Shown here piece by piece: positions 38,116-46,588 of a stretch of 64,000 nucleotides of DNA. The position numbers and the translations under genes are program-made. Under the pieces are notes generated by a model. It was not told the origin of the DNA and did not search any database. It was given only the letters and a program-made list of their open reading frames with translations. Positions within the stretch are counted from its first letter, which is position 1; each line of letters opens with the position of its first letter. The stretch comes from Anaeromassilibacillus sp. An200 (lineage in GTDB: Bacteria; Bacillota; Clostridia; Oscillospirales; Acutalibacteraceae). Location of the stretch: NCBI RefSeq assembly GCF_002160025.1, contig NZ_NFJU01000015.1, positions 17,740 through 81,739 of the forward strand, in the 5' to 3' direction.

Positions 38116-39351
38116 TTACTTGCCGGCCTTCTCCAGCTTCTGGCGCTTCATCGCCTGCACCTTGATCGGCAGACCGAAGAGGTTGATGAAGCCAGCGGAA
38201 TCCGCCTGATCGTAAACTTCATCCTCGCTGAAGGTCGCGATCTCCTCGTCGTACAGCGAATACTCGCTTGTCACACCCGCGTCAATGATATTGCCCTTGT
38301 AGAGCTTGAGTTTGACGTCGCCCGTCACCGTCTCCTGTGTGCTGGTGACAAACGCACTCAGCGCCTCGCGCAGCGGGGTAAACCACTCGCCGTTGTAAAC
38401 CATATCGGCAAACTTGAGGGCAACCTGCTGCTTATAGTGGTAGGTCGCCTTATCCAGGCAGATTTCCTCCAGCTTGTTGTGCGCGTGATACAGAATCGTG
38501 CCGCCGGGAGTCTCATACACGCCGCGGGACTTCATGCCGACAAGACGGTTCTCGACGATATCGGCAAGGCCGATGCCGTTCTCGCCGCCGAGACGGTTCA
38601 GCTCCTCGATCAGCTCCACGCCGCTGAGCTTTCTGCCGTCGAGCTTCGTGGGCACGCCCTTTTCAAAATGCAGGGTGATATAAGTCGGCTTGTCGGGAGC
38701 CTGTTCCGGCGAGACGCCGAGCTCCAGGAAGCCGGGCTTGTTGTACTGCGGCTCGTTGGCCGGATCCTCCAGATCCAGGCCCTCGTGGGACAGATGCCAC
38801 AGGTTCTTGTCCTTGGAATAGTTCGTCTCACGGGTGATCTTCAGCGGAATGTTGTGCGCCTCCGCGTAGTCGATCTCCTCGTCGCGGGACTTGATATCCC
38901 AAACTCTCCACGGAGCAATGATCGTCATCTCCGGGGCGAAGGCCTTGATAGCCAGCTCAAAACGCACCTGATCGTTGCCCTTGCCGGTGCAGCCGTGGCA
39001 GATGGCATCCGCGCCCTCCTCCTTCGCGATCTCCACCAGACGCTTGGCGATCAGCGGACGGGCAAAGCTGGTACCGAGCAGATAGCTGTTCTCATAGACA
39101 GCACCGGCCTGCAGCGTCGGCCAAATGTAATCCTCCACAAAGGAATCCTTGAGATCCGCGATATACAGCTTGGAAGCGCCGGTCTTTTTGGCCTTCTCCT
39201 CCAGCCCGCTCAGCTCGCTGCCCTGTCCGACATCAGCCGCGACCGCGATGACCTCGCAGTTGTCGTAATTTTCCTTCAGCCACGGGATAATGATGGAGGT
39301 ATCGAGGCCGCCGGAATATGCCAGTACAACTTTCTTGATTTTCTGTGCCAT
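38116..39351 (-). CDS. argG: Argininosuccinate synthase
   Basis: This 411-aa ATP-dependent enzyme joins citrulline and aspartate. The PP-loop is [15 protein letters not shown] at the N-terminus; [13 protein letters not shown] and [14 protein letters not shown] follow. It is the first gene of the seven-gene arginine operon, downstream of a promoter and an ARG box. Confidence 0.96.
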   Translation of the reverse strand: MAQKIKKVVLAYSGGLDTSIIIPWLKENYDNCEVIAVAADVGQGSELSGLEEKAKKTGASKLYIADLKDSFVEDYIWPTLQAGAVYENSYLLGTSFARPLIAKRLVEIAKEEGADAICHGCTGKGNDQVRFELAIKAFAPEMTIIAPWRVWDIKSRDEEIDYAEAHNIPLKITRETNYSKDKNLWHLSHEGLDLEDPANEPQYNKPGFLELGVSPEQAPDKPTYITLHFEKGVPTKLDGRKLSGVELIEELNRLGGENGIGLADIVENRLVGMKSRGVYETPGGTILYHAHNKLEEICLDKATYHYKQQVALKFADMVYNGEWFTPLREALSAFVTSTQETVTGDVKLKLYKGNIIDAGVTSEYSLYDEEIATFSEDEVYDQADSAGFINLFGLPIKVQAMKRQKLEKAGK

Positions 39352-39413
39352 GGTGATGCGTCTCCTTTATGTTCCGTTTCATTGATTGTACAGTGATTGG
39401 GTTTCTGTGTTTT

Positions 39414-39441
39414 ATTATACGCTGTTTTTGCAATAAATCAA
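39414..39441 (-). promoter_or_regulatory. Promoter of the arginine operon
   Basis: On the minus strand, TTGATT (39436-39441), 16 bases, TATAAT (39414-39419). Confidence 0.6.
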
Positions 39442-39449
39442 GCTTTTTC

Positions 39450-39463
39450 TGTATAAATATTCA
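39450..39463. promoter_or_regulatory. Candidate ArgR-binding ARG box
   Basis: TGTATAAATATTCA differs at one base from the core TGAATnnnnATTCA recognised by ArgR/AhrC. It lies just upstream of the -35 of the arg promoter. Arginine-dependent repression is inferred; no argR gene is in the window. Confidence 0.6.
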
Positions 39464-39621
39464 GTTTGTAGAGAATACACAAATTCTTTTTTCATTTTTC
39501 CAAAAAACTGATCGCCGCCTCCCTGTTTCCTCTTTCTTTTTTTCCTGATTTTGTATACAATAGAATGAAGAAAAAAGAAACAAATCCGGGAAACGGGTTT
39601 TGTGCGAAGGAGGATATTTGG

Positions 39622-40128
39622 ATGGCAAACTGGAAGGAAATCAGCGTTTCCGAATGGAACGACAATCTGTTCGACCGTATCGGAAAGGACTGGATGCTGA
39701 TCACCGCGGGAAACCGGGAAGCCTGCAATACCATGACGGCAAGTTGGGGCGGCGCAGGAATCCTGTGGAACCGGCCTGTAGCGTTCTCGTTTATCCGTCC
39801 GCAGCGGTACACCATGGAATTCATTGAGCGCGAGGAATATTACAGCCTGGCTTTCTTTGGCGACGGCTTCCGCGACGCTCTGAATTTCTGCGGAACCAAA
39901 AGCGGCCGTGACTTTGATAAGTGGAAGGAAACAGGCCTGACCCCTGCCTTTGATCTTGCCCCGTACCCGGAGCAGGCAAACGCAGTTCTCATCTGCCGCA
40001 AGCTGTACCGGCAGGATATGACGCCGGAATCTTTCCTCGACGCGGAAGTCCGGGAGAAGAATTATCCCAACAACGATTACCATCGTGTGTTTGTGGGAGA
40101 AATCAAAAAGCTGCTGATCCGGGAATAA
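39622..40128 (+). CDS. Flavin reductase-like protein (FMN-binding split barrel)
   Basis: The 168-aa protein fits the flavin reductase/FMN-binding split-barrel group: DWMLITAGNREACNTMTASWGGAG (start of the barrel), PVAFSFIRPQRYTMEFIE and YSLAFFGDGFRDALNFCGTKSGRD. The ATG at 39622 follows AAGGAGGATATTTGG. It is alone between the arg promoter region and a terminator. The physiological partner is unknown. Confidence 0.85.
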   Translation: MANWKEISVSEWNDNLFDRIGKDWMLITAGNREACNTMTASWGGAGILWNRPVAFSFIRPQRYTMEFIEREEYYSLAFFGDGFRDALNFCGTKSGRDFDKWKETGLTPAFDLAPYPEQANAVLICRKLYRQDMTPESFLDAEVREKNYPNNDYHRVFVGEIKKLLIRE

Positions 40129-40155
40129 TTCATTTTCTTTGTATTCCTGCGAACC

Positions 40156-40188
40156 GGCCCCATGACGTGCTGCGTCATGGGGCCTTTC
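40156..40188 (+). terminator. Terminator of the flavin reductase gene
   Basis: Perfect 12-base arms GGCCCCATGACG and CGTCATGGGGCC with a 5-base loop, then TTT. Confidence 0.75.
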
Positions 40189-40203
40189 TGCGTTGTGTAT
40201 CTG

Positions 40204-41697
40204 TTATGTGGCGGCTCCTCCACCTGCGCCTGGCGCGGCGGCTGCCCCGCCATTGCCGCTGTGCAGGTCAAACCAGTATTTCACCGCGTCAGAAATGCGG
40301 TCACGCCGCCAGGACTGTGAACTGCGTTCCTTTGTTACATCGCTGAGTACTCCCTCGAACTCCTCATAGGTATTAAAGCGGACAAGAGTATTGGTCTCGT
40401 CTACAATGTATACGCCGGGTGGAAGATCATTGAGCCCGGAACCACGGTACACCTCCTGGTTTTCCGCATTTGTATAGGCAAGCCTTTTACTGCTGTCCTG
40501 CTGATCGGTCATATCAAGGCCTACGCTGTGCTTGAACGCTGTGAGAACGATGCGATCCGCACCCTTGACGGTCTGGGGGGTGAACATCTTGGAATGATCC
40601 GTGTGAACGGAGTATACCACCGTGGTATTCGCGGAATCACCAAGCCCCGGCTTTTTATGTTTCTTATCCTTTAAGGTTGTTGACTGATAGGATGCGGTGT
40701 CTCCTCCCGGCACAGGATCGTATTGGATCAAATCAAAAGCGACTTTATCAACAAACTCCGGATAATTCTTTTGCACCCATTGGCGAATCAGCAGAGCACC
40801 CTCGGCAGCGGCCACACCCCCGCGGCTGTGTCCCTGGATGAGAATGCGGACAGGGGGTGTGGTGGCAATGGAAAAGTTCCGGTCGCTTTGCCATTCTCTG
40901 AAAATATTTGTGAGATAATCCGCTGCCATCAGCTGCATATACTTCCGCAGGTTCGATATACTGTAATCTCCGGCATTGAGCGCCCCGCCTGCCGCGAGCG
41001 GGCCGGCCATGGTAATCCGTGTCTTGAGAACATTTCCCTGCGCATCAAGGACATCCTTTTTGCGCACTTCCTTGAGCTGCTTTCTCCCCACCGTCTGCGA
41101 ATCGCCGTATTGCTCACGGATCCTTCTTTCAATTTCGGCATTGTGTGCCCGGATCCTGGCATTTTCCTCTTCATACTGGGCTCTTTTGGCGCGTGATGTA
41201 TACCAGTGTATCTTTTTCTCCTTTTTCAGGGCAACCTCACCAACTCCGGGAATAACAGCGCAATTCTTTCCCTTAAGCCCTTTGTGCGTCATACGGAACT
41301 GCTTGAACCCTGATCCCGCCATGTTGAACTCCAGCACCTTACTTCCTTGGCTCATGAAGCTGTGTCCACGGGAGTGGTGCAGCTCCGTCTCACGCTGCGC
41401 ATCAGGCAGCTGACGAACCCGATCAATCTGGGTGTATGCCCCCGGCATCAATCTTTTAACCGCATCACGGATATGTCCCAGCTTGGATTTGCGCTGATGC
41501 TCGGAAACCTGTACCTCGTTAAGCTCCTCCTGTGTATAATGCTGGAGCGTATATCTCGACTGGTTCTGCTGCATCTGCTGGTTCTGCTGCATTTGCTGGG
41601 CTTGATGCGGCTGATGAATATTTCTCAGCTGATTTCTTGCATTCTGGATTTGATCCCGTGTCACCGCAAACTGCTGTGGTCCGGATGGAAGCGGCAT
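40204..41697 (-). CDS. Lipase-fold protein with GHSRGG motif, uncharacterised
   Basis: I do not recognise this 497-aa protein as a named family. The first 60 residues are Gln-rich, with a tandem MQQNQ repeat, and have no signal peptide. A charged, perhaps coiled segment lies around 165-215. The middle contains RILIQGHSRGGVAAAEGALL (about residue 290), a nucleophile elbow as in alpha/beta hydrolases of lipase-like effectors, followed by DPVPGG, which could hold the acid residue, and HTDHSKMF or KHSVGLD as His candidates. The tail is Ala/Gly-rich. It is three bases after a GNAT gene, so the two are likely co-expressed. Phospholipase-like activity is a guess. Confidence 0.6.
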   Translation of the reverse strand: MPLPSGPQQFAVTRDQIQNARNQLRNIHQPHQAQQMQQNQQMQQNQSRYTLQHYTQEELNEVQVSEHQRKSKLGHIRDAVKRLMPGAYTQIDRVRQLPDAQRETELHHSRGHSFMSQGSKVLEFNMAGSGFKQFRMTHKGLKGKNCAVIPGVGEVALKKEKKIHWYTSRAKRAQYEEENARIRAHNAEIERRIREQYGDSQTVGRKQLKEVRKKDVLDAQGNVLKTRITMAGPLAAGGALNAGDYSISNLRKYMQLMAADYLTNIFREWQSDRNFSIATTPPVRILIQGHSRGGVAAAEGALLIRQWVQKNYPEFVDKVAFDLIQYDPVPGGDTASYQSTTLKDKKHKKPGLGDSANTTVVYSVHTDHSKMFTPQTVKGADRIVLTAFKHSVGLDMTDQQDSSKRLAYTNAENQEVYRGSGLNDLPPGVYIVDETNTLVRFNTYEEFEGVLSDVTKERSSQSWRRDRISDAVKYWFDLHSGNGGAAAAPGAGGGAAT

Positions 41698-41700
41698 TGC

Positions 41701-42714
41701 TCATTCCTCCCTTTCTTCTTCCGACATACTTGCATCCCCACTCATGCCCTCTGAAGGCTCCTCACCTTCATAAAACTCTCTGAGCACCTCCTCTTCCTCC
41801 TGCTCACTGAGTTCGGGCGCATTCTCTTCTTGCGGCCAAAGACCGGCATAGTCGCAAACGCCGCGCCGCATCAAAAGCGGCTGCATGTCCGGTAGGAAAA
41901 AAGAAATCAGCGATGACGCCGCCTGCGTCCGGCAGACAAGCCTCACCGGTTTCTCCATCGGATATTTTTCCTTTGCCTTCTGCCCCGCAAAGCGTGCCAG
42001 GCCCATGACAATTCGGGGATCGGAAGAAAGAGAGCGCATCAGCAAAGGCTCAAGGCTTCCGTTCGGGGATGCGAGAACCAGCATAAGCCCTTTAAGCTCC
42101 AGCTTATCCCACAGCGCGCAGCTTACATCCATATCGCAAAACGGAAGCAGTTCGGGCAAATCGGAGCGCACTGACGGAAGCTCCGTGTAACGGTCAATCT
42201 CACGGGACAGCGCCAAAGAGGGGCTCTCGGAAAGCGATACAACCGGCAGACCTGGATTGCCGCTGAAAAAAGAATTTGAAAGAAGCTCCCCGAGCGGGAG
42301 AGTTGTCTCAAAGACATCACCGATGGAAAAGGTAAAGCCCCAATCCTCCAAAAAAGCGCAGAGTTCGTTATATTCCGCATCCATCGGCACATCGCAGAGT
42401 GCCAGATGGACACCTCCGGTTTCCCCGATCACACGGAAAAACTCTTCCATCAGCGCATCTCCAACTCCGCGGCCCCTGGCCTGCGGCTCCACATAAAGCC
42501 AGCGCAGAGTACCAGCGATCAGATATGCGTCCTCTTCCGGCGAAATTTCCTCAACTTCAAATACAAGCACACCGGCCGCGTATTGACCTTGATCATCCTC
42601 ATCGATCGCGCCGAGAACAAAACGGCCCGGCAGCTCGAGAAGATCAAACCATTGCGCCGGCGCCATTGACTCAAACAAAGCCTTGTTTTCGCATGTAACT
42701 GTCGTGATCAGCAT
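41701..42714 (-). CDS. GNAT-family acetyltransferase, large form
   Basis: The 337-aa protein has one clear GNAT domain in residues 1-150: motif A is RWLYVEPQARGRGVGDALMEEF, and a weaker LEDWGFTFS follows. The second half looks like a worn second GNAT copy or an unrelated domain, and the tail is very acidic (EEEEVLREFYEGEEPSEG). GGAGAGGAA precedes the ATG. It is the first gene of a pair with the lipase-fold protein. Whether it modifies that partner is unknown. Confidence 0.75.
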   Translation of the reverse strand: MLITTVTCENKALFESMAPAQWFDLLELPGRFVLGAIDEDDQGQYAAGVLVFEVEEISPEEDAYLIAGTLRWLYVEPQARGRGVGDALMEEFFRVIGETGGVHLALCDVPMDAEYNELCAFLEDWGFTFSIGDVFETTLPLGELLSNSFFSGNPGLPVVSLSESPSLALSREIDRYTELPSVRSDLPELLPFCDMDVSCALWDKLELKGLMLVLASPNGSLEPLLMRSLSSDPRIVMGLARFAGQKAKEKYPMEKPVRLVCRTQAASSLISFFLPDMQPLLMRRGVCDYAGLWPQEENAPELSEQEEEEVLREFYEGEEPSEGMSGDASMSEEEREE

Positions 42715-42747
42715 GGCAGATTCCTCTCCAATGGATTATTTTGTTTT

Positions 42748-42776
42748 ATTATACAAAGCCCAGCCCAAGATGTAAA
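42748..42776 (-). promoter_or_regulatory. Promoter of the GNAT-lipase pair
   Basis: On the minus strand, TTTACA (42771-42776), 17 bases, TATAAT (42748-42753). Confidence 0.7.
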
Positions 42777-42883
42777 CCGTCATCCCGCACCATCTCCAAA
42801 ATCTTTAAAAATCCTTTGAAAATATCCTAAATCCCGGTTGGTAAAACATATGGACACATTTTGCGGCAGGATTCCAAATCACC

Positions 42884-42921
42884 GAAAGCCCGCTCTGGTG
42901 TAATGTCCAGAACGGGCTTTC
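42884..42921. repeat. Inverted repeat after the nitroreductase gene
   Basis: GAAAGCCCG and CGGGCTTTC enclose an inner CTGG/CCAG stem. It follows the nitroreductase stop and may end its transcript, although no T-run follows the stem on that strand. The rest of 42777-42967 shows no gene. Confidence 0.5.
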
Positions 42922-42967
42922 AAAAAAGCTTCTTTTCCGGCACAAAAACGTCACCGGATCGTTGATA

Positions 42968-43471
42968 TCAATCCTTTAAAAACAGTGTGATTTCCTCCAT
43001 AGCTTTGCGGGGACGGGCGGCAGGCTGTTCCGCCGGGTATCCAAGCGGAGAAACCGCTACCGGCACCCACTCCTGCGGCAAATCCAGAGCGCGCTTGACC
43101 GCGTCCGCGTCAAAAGCGCCGAGCCAGCACATGCCCAACCCCAGTTCCTGGGCCTGAAGCAGCATAAAGCTCAGCGCGATCGAGCAGTCAATGGTCCCGC
43201 TGGGCTGGCCGCAGGGCATCACATGATCTTCTGCGGCACAGATCACGAGAGCCGTTCCGGCCTCCTGCACCATGCGCTGGCTGGAGCAGGCTTCACACAG
43301 CGCCGCCAGGCGTGCGCCCTGTACCACAACAAATTTCCATTCCTGCATATTGCGCGCGGACGGGGCCAGCCGTCCCGCTTCCAGCACCTTTTCCAGCTTT
43401 TCCGTCTCCACCACACGCCCGTCATAGCTGCGGATACTGCGGCGTTCCCGGATCAAATCCAATACTTCCAT
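42968..43471 (-). CDS. Nitroreductase-family protein
   Basis: This 167-aa FMN enzyme has RRSIRSYDGRVVETEKLEKVLEAGRLAPSARN-type beginning (RERRSIRSYDG, LAPSARNMQEWKFVVV) and the C-terminal GLGMCWLGAFD and PLGYPAEQP. It is short, as in the subgroup often found in Clostridia. The ATG at 43471 (MEVLDLIRERRS) follows AGAGAGGGG and is preferred to 43513. The electron acceptor is unknown. Confidence 0.9.
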   Translation of the reverse strand: MEVLDLIRERRSIRSYDGRVVETEKLEKVLEAGRLAPSARNMQEWKFVVVQGARLAALCEACSSQRMVQEAGTALVICAAEDHVMPCGQPSGTIDCSIALSFMLLQAQELGLGMCWLGAFDADAVKRALDLPQEWVPVAVSPLGYPAEQPAARPRKAMEEITLFLKD

Positions 43472-43679
43472 GAAAAGATACCCCTCTCTTTTGCAATCTT
43501 CAATGGAGCACATATGAGCGTCCGTCCATACAAAACAGACTTCCTTTATTTTTCATGATAGCACAAACACCACCGCAAATCCAGAAAGAAACTCATCATT
43601 TTTATCCAAAAGAAAAAGATGACTTTCCCGCAGTCCCGTGATAAAATGGAGAAAACAATGGTGAGGAGTGAATGAAACC

Positions 43680-44474
43680 ATGAAAATGATACAGGAACAC
43701 ATTTTGGATCAGGACGCACAGCTTGTCGGCTATCTGCATGATCCTTCTCCGGAAATCCCCGATCGCACCGACCGTCCCGCCGTACTGATCTGCCCCGGCG
43801 GCGCCTATGAGTTTTGTTCCGATCGCGAGGCTGATCCGCCCGCCTTCGCTTTTCTCAAGCGCGGTTATCAGGCCTTTGTGCTGCGCTACACGGTAGGCAA
43901 GGAAAAAGCGCGCGGGATGCAGCCTCTGCGCGAGGTGTCCGCCGCTCTTTCGCTCCTGCGCGAGCATGCGAAGGAATGGCATATTATCCCGGACCAGATT
44001 GCGGTCATGGGATTTTCCGCAGGCGGACATCTGGCGGCCAGCCTGGGAGTTCTGTGGGACTTGCCTGAGCTCGGCTGCCCGGACGGCAAAAACCGCCCGG
44101 ACGCACTGATCCTGTGCTATCCTGTCATCACCTCGGGTGAATTTGCCCACCGGCAGTCTCTCCAGAATGTATCCGGCGAGGCAGACCCGGACAAGCAGAC
44201 CTTCTGGTCGCTGGAAACCCATGTAAGCGGGAAAACACCTCCCGCTTTCCTGTGGCACACTTATGAGGATGATGCCGTACCGGTGGAAAATTCCCTCCTG
44301 TTTGTGTCCGCTCTGCGCCGCGCTGGAGTTTCGTGCGAATTCCATCTGTTTGAACAAGGTGTACATGGCCTGTCGCTGTGCAATGTGGACGTGGCGACTC
44401 CCATGCGCCCCACCGCTCCCTGGATGGATCTGTGCCTGACCTGGCTGGGGAACCGCTTTGCTTTTGAGGAGTAA
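43680..44474 (+). CDS. Alpha/beta hydrolase (acetylesterase type)
   Basis: This 264-aa cytoplasmic esterase has the oxyanion segment LICPGGAYEF, the nucleophile elbow VMGFSAGGHLAAS (Ser), an acid in YEDDAVPVENS and the final His in FEQGVHGLSL. It resembles xylan- or sugar-acetyl esterases of the BD-FAE kind. The ATG at 43680 lies eleven bases from GAGGAG; GTG at 43668 is too near. A HAD phosphatase and a DUF2148 protein follow closely, forming an operon. Confidence 0.88.
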   Translation: MKMIQEHILDQDAQLVGYLHDPSPEIPDRTDRPAVLICPGGAYEFCSDREADPPAFAFLKRGYQAFVLRYTVGKEKARGMQPLREVSAALSLLREHAKEWHIIPDQIAVMGFSAGGHLAASLGVLWDLPELGCPDGKNRPDALILCYPVITSGEFAHRQSLQNVSGEADPDKQTFWSLETHVSGKTPPAFLWHTYEDDAVPVENSLLFVSALRRAGVSCEFHLFEQGVHGLSLCNVDVATPMRPTAPWMDLCLTWLGNRFAFEE

Positions 44475-44479
44475 CCGCC

Positions 44480-45097
44480 ATGATACGCAACATTGTGTTT
44501 GATATGGGAAACGTGCTGTTGTTCTACGAGCCCAAGCCATATATTGCACGGGAAATCTCCGATCCGGAAGCTGGACGCCTGCTTTTTGACGCCTGCTTCG
44601 GCGGCTCCGAATGGAAGCAGCTTGACGCGGGCACCATCACAGAGGAGGAAGCGCTCGCCTCCATGCAGACTCATGTTCCCCCGGAACTGCGCGGCGATCT
44701 GGCCCGCCTGTTCGCCGGATGGCCGGATTGTATGTCCCCTGTGCCGGGGATGGAGGAGGTTGTCGCTGCGCTTCAGGAAAAAGGCTTCCGCTGCCTGGTG
44801 CTCTCCAATGCCAGCGTGCGGTTTCCGGTTTTGGTGGAACGCTTTTCTATTCTGCGCCGCATTGAGGAGCGCTTTGTGTCCGCCTACTACCATCTGTTGA
44901 AGCCATCACATGAAATTTACGAGCGGTTTTTACAGGAATTTTCACTCAACCCGCAGGAATGTCTGTTCTTCGATGATTTGCAGGAAAATGTAGACGGAGC
45001 GATTGCTTGTGGGATCCATGCTCACCGCTTTTGCGGAAAAAACGATGCAGTCAACACACTCCGGCAATTCGGGATCGCGCTGGATTTTCTCGCATAA
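44480..45097 (+). CDS. HAD-family hydrolase
   Basis: This 205-aa phosphatase-like protein has motif I as VFDMGNVLLFYEP (the second acid, usually Asp, is replaced by Asn), motif II in CLVLSNAS, motif III Lys in YYHLLKPSHEIY, and motif IV FFDDLQENVDGA. The DMGN form is common in HAD proteins of the YihX/epoxide-hydrolase-like group (DMGNVL), where the first Asp is the nucleophile. It starts five bases after the esterase stop. Confidence 0.88.
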   Translation: MIRNIVFDMGNVLLFYEPKPYIAREISDPEAGRLLFDACFGGSEWKQLDAGTITEEEALASMQTHVPPELRGDLARLFAGWPDCMSPVPGMEEVVAALQEKGFRCLVLSNASVRFPVLVERFSILRRIEERFVSAYYHLLKPSHEIYERFLQEFSLNPQECLFFDDLQENVDGAIACGIHAHRFCGKNDAVNTLRQFGIALDFLA

Positions 45098-45126
45098 AAC
45101 GGCGCAGAAAAAGGAGGAACTTCATC

Positions 45127-45669
45127 ATGAAATATGAAGCAGGACAAATGGAGGAACAGGCCGTTCTGGAAACCGCGGCCAAAATGTGCGCCGCCGCACG
45201 CACCGCCCCAAAGGCCAAAGGGTTGGATCGGATTGTCACGCTGGTTCTGACAGGAGAGGAAAAAGACGCTCTTGCCGATAAAATGCACGAAGTGGCAAAC
45301 CGTGAATTTGGGGACGCGCCATCCACCTTTCATCGCGACGCGGAAAATCTGCGCGCCGCCTCGGCTGTGGTTCTCATTGGCATCCGTCCGATGCCGCGAG
45401 GCCTTGCGTACTGCTCGCTCTGCGGCTTCGCGAACTGTGCCGCGTGCCGGGAAGCCGGGGGCCGGTGCAGCTTCGATGGGATTGATCTTGGAATTGCACT
45501 GGGCTCCGCTGTGAGCGTTGCCGCTGACAACCGTGTGGACAGCCGGATCATGTACACCATCGGCAAAACCGCTGAGGAAATGGGCTATATCAACGAGCCG
45601 GTTATCTGGCATGGGATTCCTCTGAGCATCACCGGAAAAAGCATTTTCTTTGATCGCCCGGTAAAATAA
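45127..45669 (+). CDS. DUF2148 (ferredoxin-domain-like) protein
   Basis: This 180-aa protein has the DUF2148 pattern: AAKMCAAARTAPKAKGLD near the N-terminus and a cysteine cluster CSLCGFANCAACREAGGRC in the middle, likely binding an Fe-S centre or metal, followed by DLGIALGSAVSVAADN. The function of the family is not known. The ATG at 45127 follows AAGGAGGAA. A strong terminator ends the three-gene operon. Confidence 0.88.
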   Translation: MKYEAGQMEEQAVLETAAKMCAAARTAPKAKGLDRIVTLVLTGEEKDALADKMHEVANREFGDAPSTFHRDAENLRAASAVVLIGIRPMPRGLAYCSLCGFANCAACREAGGRCSFDGIDLGIALGSAVSVAADNRVDSRIMYTIGKTAEEMGYINEPVIWHGIPLSITGKSIFFDRPVK

Positions 45670-45694
45670 GATATCTCCAAGCTTTCATAATAAG

Positions 45695-45742
45695 AAAAAA
45701 GCGGTTGGATCCGGATTTCACCTGGATCCAACCGCTTTTTTG
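45695..45742. terminator. Bidirectional terminator
   Basis: Arms AAAAAAGCGGTTGGATCC and its perfect complement with a short loop serve both the DUF2148 operon and the converging coiled-coil gene. Confidence 0.92.
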
Positions 45743-45752
45743 GAAACATGCT

Positions 45753-46085
45753 TTATTCTTCGAGCTGAATACCCAGAAGCTCTGCAATCTCCTCCGGCTT
45801 AAGACCGGATTTCTGTGCCTGCTGCACAATCTCCTGCAGCTTCTGCTTCTTCGATTTTCTGCGCTTGCGCGGCTGCTTGGGCGCCAGAATTTCTTTCTTT
45901 TTGGCTTCAAGCGCTTTGATGCGCTCGCGCAGCGAAGCAATTTTTCCATCAAAAGCGGACACAGTCTCCTGCTTTTTAGCCTCCTGATCCGCAATAGACT
46001 GACGAAGCGCCTCTATTTTTGCATCCATTTCAGCGGCTCTTTCTTCCGCACTGCGGCGCACACGTTTCACCTCAGACTCCGACAT
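45753..46085 (-). CDS. Small coiled-coil protein, uncharacterised
   Basis: The 110-aa product has a long heptad-like helix (residues 8-65, rich in Glu, Lys, Ala and Ile/Leu), a basic patch KQPRKRRKSKKQK and a short C-terminal helix SGLKPEEIAELLGI resembling half of a helix-turn-helix. The pattern is faintly like DUF4315-type or H-NS-like small DNA-binding proteins, but I cannot assign it. The ATG at 46085 follows AAAGGAGAT; a longer frame to 46172 has no support. Confidence 0.65.
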   Translation of the reverse strand: MSESEVKRVRRSAEERAAEMDAKIEALRQSIADQEAKKQETVSAFDGKIASLRERIKALEAKKKEILAPKQPRKRRKSKKQKLQEIVQQAQKSGLKPEEIAELLGIQLEE

Positions 46086-46588
46086 ATGAAATCTCCTTTC
46101 TTTCTTAGAGCTCGATTGAACAAAGAAAAAAGCGCCGGAATCTTCATTCGATTCCGATCCGTTTTGACGCAAAAAGCTGCCGTCATGGGGAATAACGATG
46201 TTTATAATTTTTCAAATGAGCTCTAGCAAGCAATAAAAATTATAATATGCTTAGAGTATCATAAACCGAAACATTTCACAATAGGAATTGCGTCGTTTTT
46301 TGTTTTTCCGGGGAAAATTTTTGCAATTATTTTTCTTTTCTTATCGTTCCCCGGTACCTCTCTCCCCTTTAAATTCAAAAACTTTATTATTGAAAAATTA
46401 ATAAGAAACGAAATTTAGAAACAATTTCTTAGAAAAATAGTTTCACAGGAAAACCATGCAAATTCTGTCAAATTTTCTATTGCTTCAAATACCAAAACAA
46501 GATATAATAAAAATTAGAAAAAACGGGTTGAACAGGATACAGACAAAGTAAAAAACATGGTTTTTCTGATCGGGAGGAGGGCTTGAAA
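46086..46588. other. AT-rich gene-free region
   Basis: About 500 bases much richer in AT than the rest hold no convincing gene. Two GAGCTCTA-like copies occur (about 46105 and 46218), and a promoter for the next gene lies near the right end. The composition suggests acquired DNA or a regulatory region for the two unusual genes on its sides. Confidence 0.55.
46480..46508 (+). promoter_or_regulatory. Promoter of the 260-aa unknown gene
   Basis: TTGCTT (46480-46485), 17 bases, TATAAT (46503-46508), about 80 bases before the start. Confidence 0.65.

Noticed and set aside
41519..41754. Short frames over the CTG-rich stretch
   Set aside because: They come from the repeat encoding MQQNQ in the lipase-fold protein; not a CRISPR array or separate gene.
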